The translations under genes were made by a program, and so were the position numbers. 64,000 bases of DNA from Anadara kagoshimensis (lineage: Eukaryota; Mollusca; Bivalvia; Arcoida; Arcidae), in contig CM037860.1 of the NCBI GenBank assembly GCA_021292105.1, forward strand, positions 14,030,698-14,094,697, given 5' to 3'. Position 1 is the stretch's first letter, and each line of letters begins with the position of its first letter. This document shows, piece after piece, positions 24,383 to 36,057 of this stretch. The notes below the pieces were generated by a model, which was given only the letters and a program-made list of their open reading frames with translations, searched no databases and was not told the DNA's origin.

Positions 24383-24519
24383 AATTTTACAATAAAACCT
24401 ACACCTATGCAAAATTTGACTTTGATGCGTAAAGAAAACATAGCACTGTCGTGCTGTTGTACAGCGTACAGTAGTTGGGAAAATTGTGTTGTGGCAAGAC
24501 AGAATATATCCGAAAATTC

Positions 24520-24596
24520 GGGGGGGGGGGGGGGGGGGGGGTTTGGGGTCGATCAATGCATAGTCCGACGGATGTTTTTTTTTTTTTTTTTTTTTT
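24520..24596. repeat. Poly-G and poly-T homopolymer runs
   Basis: A run of about 22 G, then about 36 bp later a run of about 20 T. Lengths of such runs are unreliable in assemblies, and the proline-rich frames they create are not genes. Confidence 0.9.
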
Positions 24597-25437
24597 GAAA
24601 AAGAAACAATGTACCAAACCATGTATTGCTGAATTAAATGGTAGAAAATAATAATTTCATAAATATATGAAAAAGATAATCGGTAATTAAAATTTAAAAA
24701 AGTTGTACCCGATCGTTTTGTCATTTCGGATAGAGAGAAAGTAGAGTTTTGCAGACCCTACCGTTGCTATGCGGTGGTACATTCTAGCGGTTGTATGTGT
24801 AACTGGATCATTTGCTGTTAATCTGGGTTTTAATTAACTGCTGATTATCACTCACGATATTCCCGTTTCATGTTAATGGTGAAGTGTTTTACCAGTTCCG
24901 AATTTTTACTACCGAATAATCTAAAATTTCAATCCCGTTCAATTAAAGGAATCGCAAAATAACTTTCTAAATTTGCTTCTACTTGAATGTATGGGCATTA
25001 ATTGTTTAAATAATATTAAACTTCAACCGCTTCCTAAAAGGTCGACAGATTGTTGGTGACCTAGTTTAACCCTCTTGCTGCCAGAGGTACCATATGTGGT
25101 CTCTACCGGCTCGCTGCCAGAGGTACCATATATGGTCTCTAAAACATGTTTCAAGTACCTTCCAATATTTTGTTCATATTTCGGGAGTAAAAGGACAATT
25201 TGGAAAAAAAGTAATAAAAACGTAATATTTAATATTTTTGTTCGAAATCAAGCGTTACATCAGTGACGTCATCGAAGTATTGATGACGTCATATCATTTT
25301 GCGTACTTGCGTAGGATGAAAAATGGATAAAGAAAGTCTTTCAGTGATTGGTAGGATATATTGTCATCTTTACTTCGTCCTCGGATATGCCAAACGGTTC
25401 TCTGTCAATGAAACACAAAATTATAGTCCCCGTTAAG

Positions 25438-25440
<3 letters not shown>

Positions 25441-25484
<44 letters not shown>

Positions 25485-25487
25485 TTT
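25441..25487. repeat. (TTTA)n microsatellite
   Basis: About 11 uninterrupted copies of ttat. Confidence 0.9.
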
Positions 25488-25572
25488 TGTCATTAACATC
25501 AACAAGAGAAACTACTAGGTATACCGCTCAAAACTGGAAGAACATTTAGGAGAAAGCACAGTAAAAAGTTGA

Positions 25573-25735
25573 CATGTCGAGATACTTATGTCGACTAGTC
25601 ATAGTAAATATCTCGACATAAGTATCTCGACAATTTGTGCTGTTTACCGAAACTCACAACTTTCCTTCATATGTTATCTCGACTTGTCGTGATATAAAGT
25701 CAACATGTCGAGATAATTTTATGTCGACTGAAATT
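25573..25735. repeat. Cluster of palindromic TGTCGAGAT motifs
   Basis: The 10-mer atgtcgagat or its reverse complement atctcgacat, or close variants, occurs about seven times. The copies pair as acatgtcgagatacttatgt / ataagtatctcgac. The cluster can fold into alternative hairpins. Confidence 0.75.
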
Positions 25736-26484
25736 ATCTGGATGTCAGAAATTACCCACCATACACAAGCCTTAGGATTTATTTGACATGTTAGTACAAT
25801 TGGAAACCTACAGAGTGCATAAAAAATTTATTTCGTATATTCGAAATAGTTATATGGTATTTTCAAATCAGTATTTCGTATATTCGCAATAGTTTTTTCT
25901 ATTTTTGCAATCATTATATTTTTCTATTTGGAATCGTATTTCGTATATTCGAATAAGTATTTTACGCGTGCAGAAGCCCGTTAGTGTAAGGCCTAGAAAT
26001 ATTTACTACCTGGGATTTGATTTTATCTTACGATCGCAACATAATAGCTAGATAAACATCATAAAGCTAGCTACTTGTAACTGGCCAGACTGATTACTTG
26101 TAGAAGGTAGTTGGTTGGGTTAGTGTTGTTTTACGTCGTATCAGATATTTATATTGATCTTATTAACCACATACTAGTTTGTGCAGTGCGTGAGTCTGTG
26201 CAGGTATTCCAAAATCTTTTGACAGTCAGCTGAACAACCGACAGACTTATGAATTATAAAAATTGCATCTTATCTCAAACGAAACTCCGCCGTGGGCCTA
26301 TCCCAACACAGAAAACATGTCTTGCTTCAGAGTAGAGTATCAATAAAAACAAATCAATCGGTCAGAAAGTCAACAAGTATAGTACATGATGATTTTTATC
26401 AACAAAATAAAGTATCTAAATGATTGATTGGAAGGCGGAGGTCTCGGGTTCTATTCTCAAGTTTCAACTTGTCAAAATACATAA

Positions 26485-27110
26485 TAATAAAGTGTTTGTC
26501 GGGACCATATCTGAAGTGCGTTACTTATTCGATAATACGTTCTTTTAATTTGTAAAACATCTAACCAAACGATTATTATCACATTTCACGATGAATTGTC
26601 ACTACCGAGTATGGTAACCCCTAGTGCCTCGAAACACATTAGCTTAAATCATCAATGTAAGCACATACCATTATACAGTATATTTCATATAGACGAAAAG
26701 TACAGTACCTGAGCAAAGTGAAGCTTTCACTATGCTTAAAATTTCGAAATATCATTTTGTAACACTATGCTTTAAGCCAATGTGCTCCGAGGCACTTGGG
26801 ATAACCGCACTTGGTAGGGACATTGCCTACAAGGTATTACAAAATATACTTCGAAAGATTCAGTACAGCGAAAGCTTCACTAGAAAGCTTCACTATGCTC
26901 GAATACTTTACTTTCCGAACATATGAAATATCCCGTGTAATGATATATGTGCTTACATTGATGCTTTAAGCAAATTTGTTCCTAGGCACTGAGGATGACC
27001 ACACTTGGTAGTGACATTGCATAAAATTTAATTGAGTGTAATACATATAGTTTCTTATTCAATGTTGAATAGATAACGTACTTCAGGTATCCTTGTCGGT
27101 ATAACAATTA
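26485..27110. repeat. About 625-bp imperfect palindrome
   Basis: Outer arms: tgtcgggaccatatctgaag (26494) pairs with the segment at 27080-27105. Inner arms: tcactaccgagtatggtaac (26598) pairs with the segment around 26990-27014, and tcatcaatgtaagcacata pairs with 26945-26965. Probably a foldback MITE, with internal partial duplication around 26730-26900. Confidence 0.6.
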
Positions 27111-27295
27111 ATATGTGTGTTTATTGTTAATACGAATTAACAATTTGAAAAATATATATTGAACATGATGTACCTGAAAATGATTATCTAATAGTCTTTT
27201 TATAAAACATTTATTTCTTTAAAGAACTGATTACAAGTAGTTAACTTTTTCCCAGAGGTGACTAACTTTTCTCCCACAAGTAACTGCATCTGATG

Positions 27296-27515
27296 TAAAC
27301 TTTGACGCACGCATACGAATCGTGGTGCCTCTCATCACCAAGGTTTGGATCCCACTTGGACAGATTCTAGTATAAGGAAGTTTGTCAGTTCGTTTGCCGA
27401 GGTCGGTGGTTTTTCTCCATATTCTGGTTTCCTCCACTATCTCAAAAATGACCATCTTGATATGAGTGATAAAATCTTGACTGAGGCGTGAAACACCACT
27501 ACTCTAATTCAATCC
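27296..27515 (+). mobile_element. SINE family 2
   Basis: tRNA-like B-box region (aaggtttggatcccac), then gattctagtataaggaagtt, tggtttcctccactatctc, and the 3' block gatatgagtgataaaatcttgactgaggcgtg, split here into its recognisable blocks. It is nested in the inverted-repeat element. Confidence 0.65.
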
Positions 27516-29633
27516 ACTTCAAAAGGTAACTGATTGAATCGAGCTTTTCTTTGCTTGTCTTGCAAGAAGTAAGTTGCATATAATTGAGTTCCCCCGCAAG
27601 GTAATAACTTGCGGTCGGAAGATAAAATATTTTCTATCAGAAAAATTTTCACAACCTTGCACAAGCGGGCTTCCGTAAAATACTAATTCGACATAAGACA
27701 AACCACTTCGAAAATACGATATAATTACTGCGAAAATACGAAATAAGTATAGCGAATATACGCAATGGTAATTCGAAAATTCAAAATACATGTACTAATT
27801 CTCCGAAAATACGAAATAACTATAGCGCAAATACGGAAAACTTTTTCGTAAATGTGACAAAGCTATTGCGAATATACGATATACATGCACTATTTCGATA
27901 TACGAAATAACCCTTTTTACACATGTCACCTTACGGGCTCCGTAGAAACCTCATACCAAGGAAGTGTATACTACTAAACTTAACTTTTGACTGCTCGATT
28001 CTACACTTAATTATATATTGTAGATTATACAAAACTTAGTCTGATTAGTGATGCAAAACCTGAATTACGATCACTCGAAGTCCTAAGTGAAACATCACAA
28101 CAGCATTTTTACCCCCTAATTTATTTTGATAAAATTAATTTATAGCCTTTTTAAAGCTACCTATAAGATTTAAAACACTAGTACTTAAAAGAAGTTCAAA
28201 AGAAATTTTTGGTGAAGAAAGTTTCATTTTTTGATTATTTAAAAATGATGTCATAGCGTTTCACTTTATAAAAACAGTAGTGTTTACAAACAAAGCGATA
28301 AAAAGTGCCCTAAATTAAGTCACGTGGTGATAAAATTCACACTACACATATCGGTATTAGTGGAGGTGTACGGCGGCGTACTGACTTGGTGATCCAGCAA
28401 CTTAAAAGTCGCACCGAGTGCGCGCTAGTACAAGGCAGACCATACAACACACTCGCACTTCACAAGCATACACAAAATTGTTCATAGATTAATCCATAGA
28501 GATTATTAAAATACTTCTCGTCGCGAATAGCTGAAAAATACTGATGCGAGAAAGAACGTATAAAAATTCAACTCTATGTTATTGGTCAACATTTTTTAAT
28601 GCTGGAATTATACAATTCCCTAAGATTTACTTCTTAAGAAAGATCTGCAAATAATTCTGCCTATAATACTGAAAGTTTCATCAAAATCGGCCGAATAATA
28701 ACTTCAGAATGAATGTTTTATTGTGCATAAATTAAATAAAGGCAGGTGCTGTGTTTTTTCTGTGGTCATTTTTTGATGACGCAGTAATGATGACGTTACA
28801 ATCTCGGCGCAGCGTTGACGTAATTTGAACTGTTCTGTGGCAGCAAGAGGGTTAACGATGTAAACAAATCGTGATCACGGAAATGCTTTTTTCAAGAAAA
28901 CATACAACCACGTGTTTTTGAGGACAGGTGTCGATATTTTGGAATCAGTTAACATTTGTATTATTACACAACATAAATTTTATTTCCTCTGCTTGTGGAC
29001 GACGTCTGCAGCAGCGCTTATATGAAACCCTGTTCGGAACTGGTAAAACGACTGTACACAACACTGTACGAATTATCTCCCTTTCACGAAAGTAAAATCT
29101 AATCGATAAACATTTTAAAATATGACACAATTGCCTCAACATCAAAATACGTTATCATAACCTTCAAAATAAATTTAAATTTCCGTAGATTTCGCGAAGA
29201 ATTAATTAAACAACCTGCCGTTGCTGTTCATTTCATAAAAAGTTGTGATTTTTCATCGTAGGACGCAAACTTCTCGGAACTACTTTTTATTGTAAACATG
29301 AGATCAGTTCGCCAAATTGCAGAAATTATTAGGTGCATCCCGTCGCAATATTTTACTAGATTCCGAAATGTATTCCGAAAATTTGTTCCAAATGTGCATA
29401 TGTAACCAAATGCATTACCCGTCTCAGAATACATATCTCGCAATAAAACAGATATACTTCTTTCACGCTCATTTACCAGGCGCACTATTTCCAGGTGTAC
29501 TCATATCTTATAATTTCATAGCAAAGAAGCTCGATATCTTGGAAGAAAGTGACAACAATGTACGCGTTTTCACGCTGTACAATAAAAATTTTGTGAAAAG
29601 TTAAAAGTGTGACATATATTATGGGACACCCTG

Positions 29634-30371
29634 TATGTGACTGCGAAGATAAATGGTGTTGAGGCGAAACTACTTATTGACACAGGCGCAACTATAAGTT
29701 TAGTTTCCAAACGGCTGTTTGGCTTTATACCCGATGATAAGAAACCTAATGTGGACTCAGTACAACAAAATATTGTAACTGCTAATGGAACCAACTTGGA
29801 GATAATGGGACAAGGCAATTTCTCAATGAAATTTGGAGAGAATGTTTTTAGATTGAACGCTGTTGTTGCGGAGTTAAATGTTGACGGGATAGTGGGTGTT
29901 GATTTTATGAAAGCAGAAAAATGCGTAGTTGATGTGGTGAACGAGCAGTTTGAAGCAAACAAAGTTAAAGTGCCCATACAATTCCATGGACATTTAGGTT
30001 GTTTCAGAGTCGTTACTATGAGCAATATTCAACTAGAACCTGAAAATGAAGTGGTTATCCAAGCTAAGGTGTGCACAGATCGTATAATACCCATTGAGAC
30101 CTGTATCTTGGAGCCTGCAGAGAAGTTTTTAGAACCCGGCAAGGCATTAGTCGCCAGATCGGTGGTGAAGATGAATGAAATTGTGCCAGTCAGAATGTTT
30201 AATGCAGGTGGGGAATCGCAAACTATTTACACAGGCACGCACATACGAAAGCTCAGTCCAGTTGATCTTGTTGAAACGGACTCTATAAGTTGCAACCAAG
30301 ATCCAATGAACAAAACATTAAAGAGTTTGCTTGAAAGGACCTGCGAGCATTCGAACGATGAGCAAAGTTAA
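29634..30371 (+). pseudogene. Pol: aspartic protease region
   Basis: The frame carries the retroviral-type aspartic protease signature LLIDTGATISLVS about 10 residues in, and a second ID/GVDF block (VDGIVGVDFM) near residue 80 that resembles the flap/hydrophobic core of gypsy proteases. A linker to reverse transcriptase follows. The frame has no ATG of its own and is in phase with gag once the insertion is ignored. It ends at an in-frame TAA (30369-30371), although the same frame continues as reverse transcriptase, so this is a nonsense mutation. Confidence 0.85.
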
Positions 30372-31112
30372 CAAGTCAAAGAGTTCCTAATGCGCGGACA
30401 AAACCTTTTTGCCTCATCAGACTTAGACCTAGGAAGAACATCGGTGGTGAAACATAAAATAGACACAGGAGAGACACAGCCGATTAAACAACCTTGGAGA
30501 CGGGTACCAGTACATATGTCTGAGGAAGTCGACAAGCACGTTGAAGATATGTTAAAGAAAGATGTCATTGAGCCTTCCTTTAGCCCATGGTCATCTGGAG
30601 TAGTATTGGTGAAAAAGAAAGATGGCACCACACGGTTCTGCGTAGATTATAGGAAGCTCAATGCTGCTACGATCAAGGATGCATACCCTTTGCCTCGGGT
30701 AGATGATTCCCTTGATCACTTGTCTGGTAACACCTGGTTTTCTACTCTTGATCTGTTATCTGGATATTGGCAAGTAGAACTTGAAGAGAGTGACAAAATT
30801 AAGACGGCGTTTTCAACGAGGAAAGGTCTTTTCCATTTTAAAGTAATGCCTTTCGGCATATGTAACAGTCCAAGTCTATTTGAGCGTTTAATGGACAAAG
30901 TGCTCACGGGATTGCATTGGGAGATCTGCCTTGTATATCTGGATGATATAATTGTTGTGGGAAAGGACTTTGAAGCAATGTTGAAAAATCTTAATACCGT
31001 GTTTGATAGGTTAGAAAGCGCTGGGCTTAAGTTGAAAGCTAAGAAATGCACTCTGTTTGCTAAGCGCGTAACGTATCTTGGACACGTTATTACAAGCGAG
31101 GGCCTGCAACAG
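30372..31112 (+). pseudogene. Pol: reverse transcriptase region
   Basis: Same frame as the protease after the stop. It contains the expected order of RT blocks: SGVVLVKKKDGTTRFCVDYRK, then TLDLLSGYWQVEL, FGICNSPSLFERLMD, the catalytic LVYLDDIIV, and KKCTLFAKRVTYLGHVI. All catalytic Asp residues are present. The frame breaks at about 31110, where a single-base deletion sends it into unrelated sequence ending at 31232. The true continuation lies in another frame. Confidence 0.9.
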
Positions 31113-31680
31113 ATCCTGAGAAAATTAAAGCGGTGGAAAGTTGGCCAAAACCATGCGATGTCAGTGAGGTGCGATCATTTATCGGATTATGCTCTTACTA
31201 CCGTCGGTTTATTGAACATTTCTCAGCAATAGCAAAACCTTTACACCGGTTAACAGAAAAGGGCAACAAATTTGTATGGTCGACGGAATGCCAGGCAGCA
31301 TTTGAAACCTGAAGAAACGGCTAATCAAGTCACCCATACTCACCTACCCTAACTTCAATGAGCCCTTTATCCTGGATACAGATGCCAGTGCTAATGCCAT
31401 GGGAGCAGTTCTTTCACAACGACTAAACGGAAAAGAGAGTGTCATAGCCTACGCAAGTCGTACACTGTCAAAAAGTGAGAGGAAATATTGCGTGACAAAG
31501 AAAGAATTGTTAGCGGTGGTACATTTTATAAAACACTTTCGGCATTATCTATATGGTAGACCATTCACGGTTAGGACAGACCATAGCTCACTCAGATGGT
31601 TGATGAACTTTAAAAACCCAGAGGGACAACTTGCTCGTTGGCTAGAAGTGATTTATCAATACGAAATAAAATCGAACACA
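31113..31680 (+). pseudogene. Pol: RT connection and RNase H region
   Basis: From 31113 the RT tail (..VRSFIGLCSYYRRFIEHFS) can be followed in a different frame to about 31310, where a second one-base deletion again shifts it. RNase H then follows with its acidic residues in FILDTDAS, KKELLAVVHF and VRTDHSSLRWL. The domain ends in a further shift at about 31671, again explained by one missing base in an A-run. Confidence 0.85.
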
Positions 31681-32912
31681 GACCAGGTACTAAGCACGGT
31701 AACGCAGATGCGCTGAGCCGAGTGCCCTGTAGACAGTGTGGATACGATCCATTGTGGGAAAGCCAGACTCTGCGTGTCGCTCAATTGTTTGAAAACAGAG
31801 ACAATTCTGACGATAAGCTTGGTATTGATTCGATATCAGATGTGCAGCAGAAAGACGAGAACATCTCATTTCTTATAAATCACATTGATAAAGGTTCCAA
31901 GCCTAATTTCAACGAGATAGCCAGTCATGGGTTCTTCATCAAAGCATTATGGAATCAGTGGGAGTTGCTCACGGTAAACGATGGTCTATTATGCAGACGT
32001 TGGAAATCACCGGGTACACAGAAGGAAGTTTTACAAGTGATAGTACCATTAAAGGAAAGAAGGCGGATTTTGAAGGTTTTGCACGACAATCGCTCTGGTT
32101 CACATTTAGGAGTTAAGAAAACATTAGGTAAAGTTCGCCAAAAATACTATTGGCCTGGACAACAAAGAGACGTCAGAATTTATGTTCATGGTTGCGAGTT
32201 TTGTTTAAAGCGCAAAGATCCAAAACAGAAGAAAAGAGCACCCATGCAAGTTACGTACAGCGGTATGCCAATGGAGCGAATTGCGGTTGACATTATGACG
32301 AATCTCCCAAAGACATATAATGATCATAAACACATTCTGGTAATTTCGGATTATTATACAAAATGGACAGAAGCCTTCCCTATGGCAGATTTGAAAGCAG
32401 AAACCGTCGCTGAAATCATGGTTACTGAGGTTATCTCCAGATTTGGTGTGCCGAATGTCATTCATTCTGACCAAGGCAGTCAGTTTGAAAGCAATTTGTT
32501 TGCTGAAATGTGTACCCTTTTGCAAATTAAAAAGACCCACACAACACCATATCACCCGAAATCAGATGGTATGGTAGAGAGATTCAACAGAACCCTTGTC
32601 ACAATGCTCAGTGCATATGTAGAAGAGCACCACCAAGACTGGGATTGTCATTTGTCGTTTGTGACAATGGCGTATAGGTCTGCAGTGCATGAAACAACCG
32701 GATGTACTCCAAATATGCTAATGCTTGGAAGAGAAACATCGACACCGCTCGATATTCTATATGAAATGCCGAGAGAAGCAAAGTACATACCCTCAAATCA
32801 GTGGGTTTGGGAAATCCAGGAGACGATGGAGGACGCTCATGCACATGTACGAAAAACTGTAAACAACGAAATTATCAGACAGAAGCGATATCATGACCAA
32901 AAGGCTTCATAA
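31671..32912 (+). pseudogene. Pol: integrase region
   Basis: The frame covers an HHCC zinc-binding domain (HDNRSGSHLG..YYWPG..CEFCLKRK) and the DDE core. The first Asp is in AVDIMTNLP, the second in VIHSDQGSQFES and the Glu in DGMVERFNRTL, with normal spacing. It ends with TAA at 32910-32912, but the same frame stays open afterwards, so the stop is a point mutation within the integrase C-terminal region. Confidence 0.9.
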
Positions 32913-33323
32913 GAAACGTTCAAGCCAGGAGAGATGGTGTATGTTTATTTTCCAGTAAGCAAAGTCGGATGCTCAAAGAAGTTTACATGTTTTTGGCGAG
33001 GACCATTTTTGGTAAACAAGAAACTAACTTCAGTTTTGTACAAAGTTAACTGTGGAGCCAAAGGAAAGTGTCAAGTTATACACTGTGATCGAATGCGTGC
33101 TCATAGGCAGCAACAAATGTGTGAGGAAAATATAAAGGTTGAAGATGGTTCGAGCACAAATAAAGAGTTAGTTTTCATAGGTAATGAAAACGATGATGAT
33201 TATGATGAAGACATTGACACTCCTGAAACTGAGGAAATTGAAAACACAATCCTAAAGTGTACTAGGTCTGGTAGGGTGCCGCGTCGACCCTTTTGGCATA
33301 AAGATTATGATTTGCTAAAATAG
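32913..33323 (+). pseudogene. Pol: integrase C-terminal tail
   Basis: Continues in the integrase frame after the stop. It contains FKPGEMVYVYFP..KKFTCFWRGPFLVNKKLTSVLYKV, the GPY/F-type C-terminal module of Ty3/gypsy integrases, then an acidic tail ending at TAG before the polypurine tract. No chromodomain is apparent. Confidence 0.85.
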
Positions 33324-33447
33324 AAATTATTTTATTAGTTATTAATATCAATGTCTCATTCACATTATATTTTGTAGAAATTGCTTAATAACACTGTAGA
33401 TATTTTGTAATTTTTATGATTTGTTTTTGTAACTCGGGACGAGTTTT

Positions 33448-33463
33448 TCGGAGGCGTGGGTAG
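33448..33463 (+). other. Probable polypurine tract
   Basis: cggaggcgtgggtag directly precedes the 3' LTR. It is mostly purine but interrupted by pyrimidines, so it is a weak match. Confidence 0.45.
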
Positions 33464-34201
33464 TGTAATAAATGAATTTAAATGTTTTAATTGTGTTATT
33501 GATTCTGAATAGCTGTCAATCATTTCAATGATCAAGTTGTTGACGTCACTGATTATTACCCAAGATGCAACAGTGGCTGGGTATATAAAGGAGTGAAAAC
33601 TTGACAGCGGGGTCAGTTTGTATCTATTCACGGAAGAAGAAGGCTGTATTTTTATGGTAATTATTTGAGTCCGATGCTGTATAGTTATTTTGTACTTTAT
33701 ACTGCTGATTCGGCGAGCTATTGAAGATATAGCTGTTTTACCAGGTTATTCCTCGCGCACGGTACATATTATATATGTACTGGCTCGTGCGCAACAATTA
33801 GTCTTCCTCGTGCGCACTGTACATTTATTGTAGCAGCGAGTGCCCGGCAGACCCAGAAAGCTGATTTTACTCTTATAATTAAGCTCAGGAAGAGCAAGTT
33901 TTCTACCCTTAAATCATAGATAATCATATTTTTAAATAAACATTCGTTATACTATAATTTCTATAAATTCATTCTGTCCAATTAATGTTTTCTCAGTTAA
34001 TTCGCACATTTATCTGTATATATTTGCTCGTGCGCTTTATTTTAAATTAAAGCTTAAATTACTCGTGAGCTATTCGCAAACAGTAGTTTGGTTAACAATT
34101 ATTATAGCTTGTGATTAATTTCATTTTTAAAGAAACCCTTTATTGTATTATCTTATCGAATCCTAGGAAATAACCTGGGTACAACACCCTTACACGTTAC
34201 A
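33464..34201 (+). repeat. 3' LTR
   Basis: 738 bp, TGTAATAA...CGTTACA, near-identical to 22200-22935 and followed by AAAA. Confidence 0.95.
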
Positions 34202-34205
34202 AAAA

Positions 34206-35996
34206 TTAGGTTGAACTTATGAAATTACTATTATCTGTGAAAAAAGTAGGGCCTATAAAAATGAAGTCATTCAGTGAATATGCTATGTAAATTTAATTTC
34301 CATACGTGTATATACCTTTAGAAATGATTGTGTAGCATAAACATATTATACCACATGATGTGATACATTTGTACTGGTATATGCTGCTGATAAAACCCCA
34401 TAGAAATTAAATTTGTAATTCTCAAAATAACACTAACAATCCCAGTCATACACTGTCTTCAATAAATAACTTTATAAACATATAATATTATAATCATCAT
34501 ATCTAATTTTGCTCATAAAATCAAAATATTGAGAAGTTTTTCCTGTATTTGAAAGTGATATCTTAACTTTATAATCTAAATTATGTAATGGACTCGTTTT
34601 TCTTGAAAATCAATTTTCTTGGAATTTTCTGAAATTTTTGGTAAAAGTATATAATTTAGGAAAATTACATTTTTCAAGATAAAAACACTATTTTAGCTGA
34701 AAAACATTCAGCATTAGCATAATGATGATTTCAACAATTAATTTCGTGAAGAGTTTGGGTCTGTTATGCTAGAACCAGTTTCAAACATGCATGATAATTT
34801 ATTGAGGGCAGTGTATATTATTCTGTAAAAGTATAACACTGACATTTTCAACATTACCTTGTAGAAGAATTTTCCTATGTTCCTGTACTTTATCATGTAT
34901 CTTTGACTGTTAGCGTTCTTAACTACTCATGAATTGTTTGAAGATGGCAACCTATAATAGATCAGCAAACCAAATGTCAATTAACAGGTAAAATACAGTA
35001 AAACCTCGTTATAATGCCCCTCGATAACTTTACCCCCCACCCCCCATTTACCACCAGATTATTTTGGGTAACCCTTGAAACAGCTCTCATTAGCATGGTT
35101 TGATACTATTTTCTTTTCAACAGTAGCACACATTTACATACAAAAAGATCTGCATCGAGCATATAATCCAATTGCATGGTGCTATGACTTAATAAATGAT
35201 ATATTTACCGTAACATACCAGGCATATTTATTTATGATTGTGTTTTGGACATGAACTGATATATTTGTTTTTTATGTTTACAAGGTGATCCTTTCATTTT
35301 GTCAGATTTATTACTTTAAAATGGCTAATGGCATGATTTTTTATAAGTAAAAATAATAATAATATTTTGGAACAACCGTGATCAAAACCATAAGTTATTT
35401 TAAACTTTTTTCATTAAATATGATAATGATGGACTAAATATAATTATACAAAGGGTGATTAAGTGCAGATCTGGTAAATTGTAGGTTGCTCTGGTATTTT
35501 GGGTTACCAAATTATTTTACTTTCTTTATTAGACACCCATTAAGCCTTAGGCTTTTATAGGTGCATTTTAATCTTTGCATTGTGGTGTAGTGTCAGCCAG
35601 ATTACACAAGGTTATTCCAATGTAGGTAACCATGACTGACACAGTGTATATTATGCATATATGTCTGCTCTGTACTTGTGTGCACACAGTGGGTGACTTT
35701 AAGGTGCTACTCAGCTCACAAAGAGAGCAGTGCCCGACCCCTACATTACCCTGACACATGATAAGTCAGCAGCAATTTGAAATGAAGTAACTTCCTTAAG
35801 ATCACATGTCCCCATCTAGAATCAAAGTTATGTACTGGATCAACTGAGATACATGCTTCCACAGTCCCAAAATTCAGTTCTGACCTATGTTTTTTATAAG
35901 CCTCTTTCAAATTATCATGATTATTGCAAAACTTCTTTAAAATACTGTTGATAATTTAATAGTTTATAAAGGTTATATATAAGGAGAGAGAGAGAG

Positions 35997-36057
<61 letters not shown>

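Larger units (their letters stand above)
25805..27955. mobile_element. Inverted-repeat element with clustered ATTTCGTATATTCG motifs
   Basis: Left arm (25805-25990) and right arm (27655-27955) are imperfect inverted copies: gaaacctacagagtgc against the complement of ..ctccgtagaaacctc, and cgaataagtattttacg with agaagcccg against the complement of cgggcttccgtaaaatacta. Both arms are packed with ATTTCGTATATTCG-like motifs in opposite orientation. No coding frame. It is nested in the piggyBac-like element. Class unknown. Confidence 0.6.
25070..28851. mobile_element. Non-autonomous piggyBac-like element, 3782 bp
   Basis: Ends CCCTCTTGCTGCCAgAG and CTgTGGCAGCAAGAGGG (about 14 of 14 outer bases paired) are flanked by TTAA at 25066-25069 and 28852-28855. 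TTAA targets and CCCT-starting ends are the piggyBac signature. A subterminal direct repeat (gctgccagaggtaccatat) occurs twice at the left end (25078 and 25113). The interior has no transposase and has been colonised by further elements. Confidence 0.85.
24382..29633. mobile_element. 5.25-kb compound insertion in gag-pol, TA at both edges
   Basis: It lies between TA at 24380-24381 and TA at 29634-29635. The right end reads ..GGGACACCCTG|TA, the reverse complement of a TA|CAGGGTGTCCC start like those of mariner-type elements. The left end (TA|AAATTTTACAATAAAACC) does not match it, so either the left terminus is lost or two elements are joined. The Gag and protease frames are in phase across the two TA sites, which supports these edges. 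The left part holds a G-run (24520-24541) and a T-run (24577-24596). No transposase was recognised. The piggyBac-like element 25070-28851 sits inside. Confidence 0.6.
22200..34201 (+). mobile_element. Ty3/gypsy-type LTR retrotransposon, disrupted
   Basis: Two near-identical LTRs (22200-22935 and 33464-34201) start TGTAATAA and end CGTTACA. They are flanked by AAAA (22196-22199 and 34202-34205), a plausible 4-bp target duplication. Internal order is primer site, gag with a CCHC knuckle, protease, reverse transcriptase, RNase H, integrase. This order (integrase last) is the Ty3/gypsy arrangement. No envelope-like frame follows integrase. Removing the 5.25-kb insertion between gag and protease leaves about 6.75 kb, an ordinary size. 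Pol carries two in-frame stops and three frameshifts, so this copy cannot make its own enzymes. From eye alignment the LTRs differ at roughly a dozen substitutions plus a few small indels, so the insertion is fairly recent. Confidence 0.95.

Noticed and set aside
24338..24724. Proline-rich minus-strand frames of 70 and 128 aa
   Set aside because: Produced by the poly-G and poly-T runs; not coding.
29228..29604. Overlapping 85- and 95-aa frames near the right end of the TA-bounded insertion
   Set aside because: Neither shows a transposase motif or a credible start; they look like chance frames in a non-autonomous element end.
33365..33631. 88-aa minus-strand frame over the retrotransposon 3' end
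   Set aside because: It crosses from internal sequence into the LTR and is antisense; no counterpart is expected.
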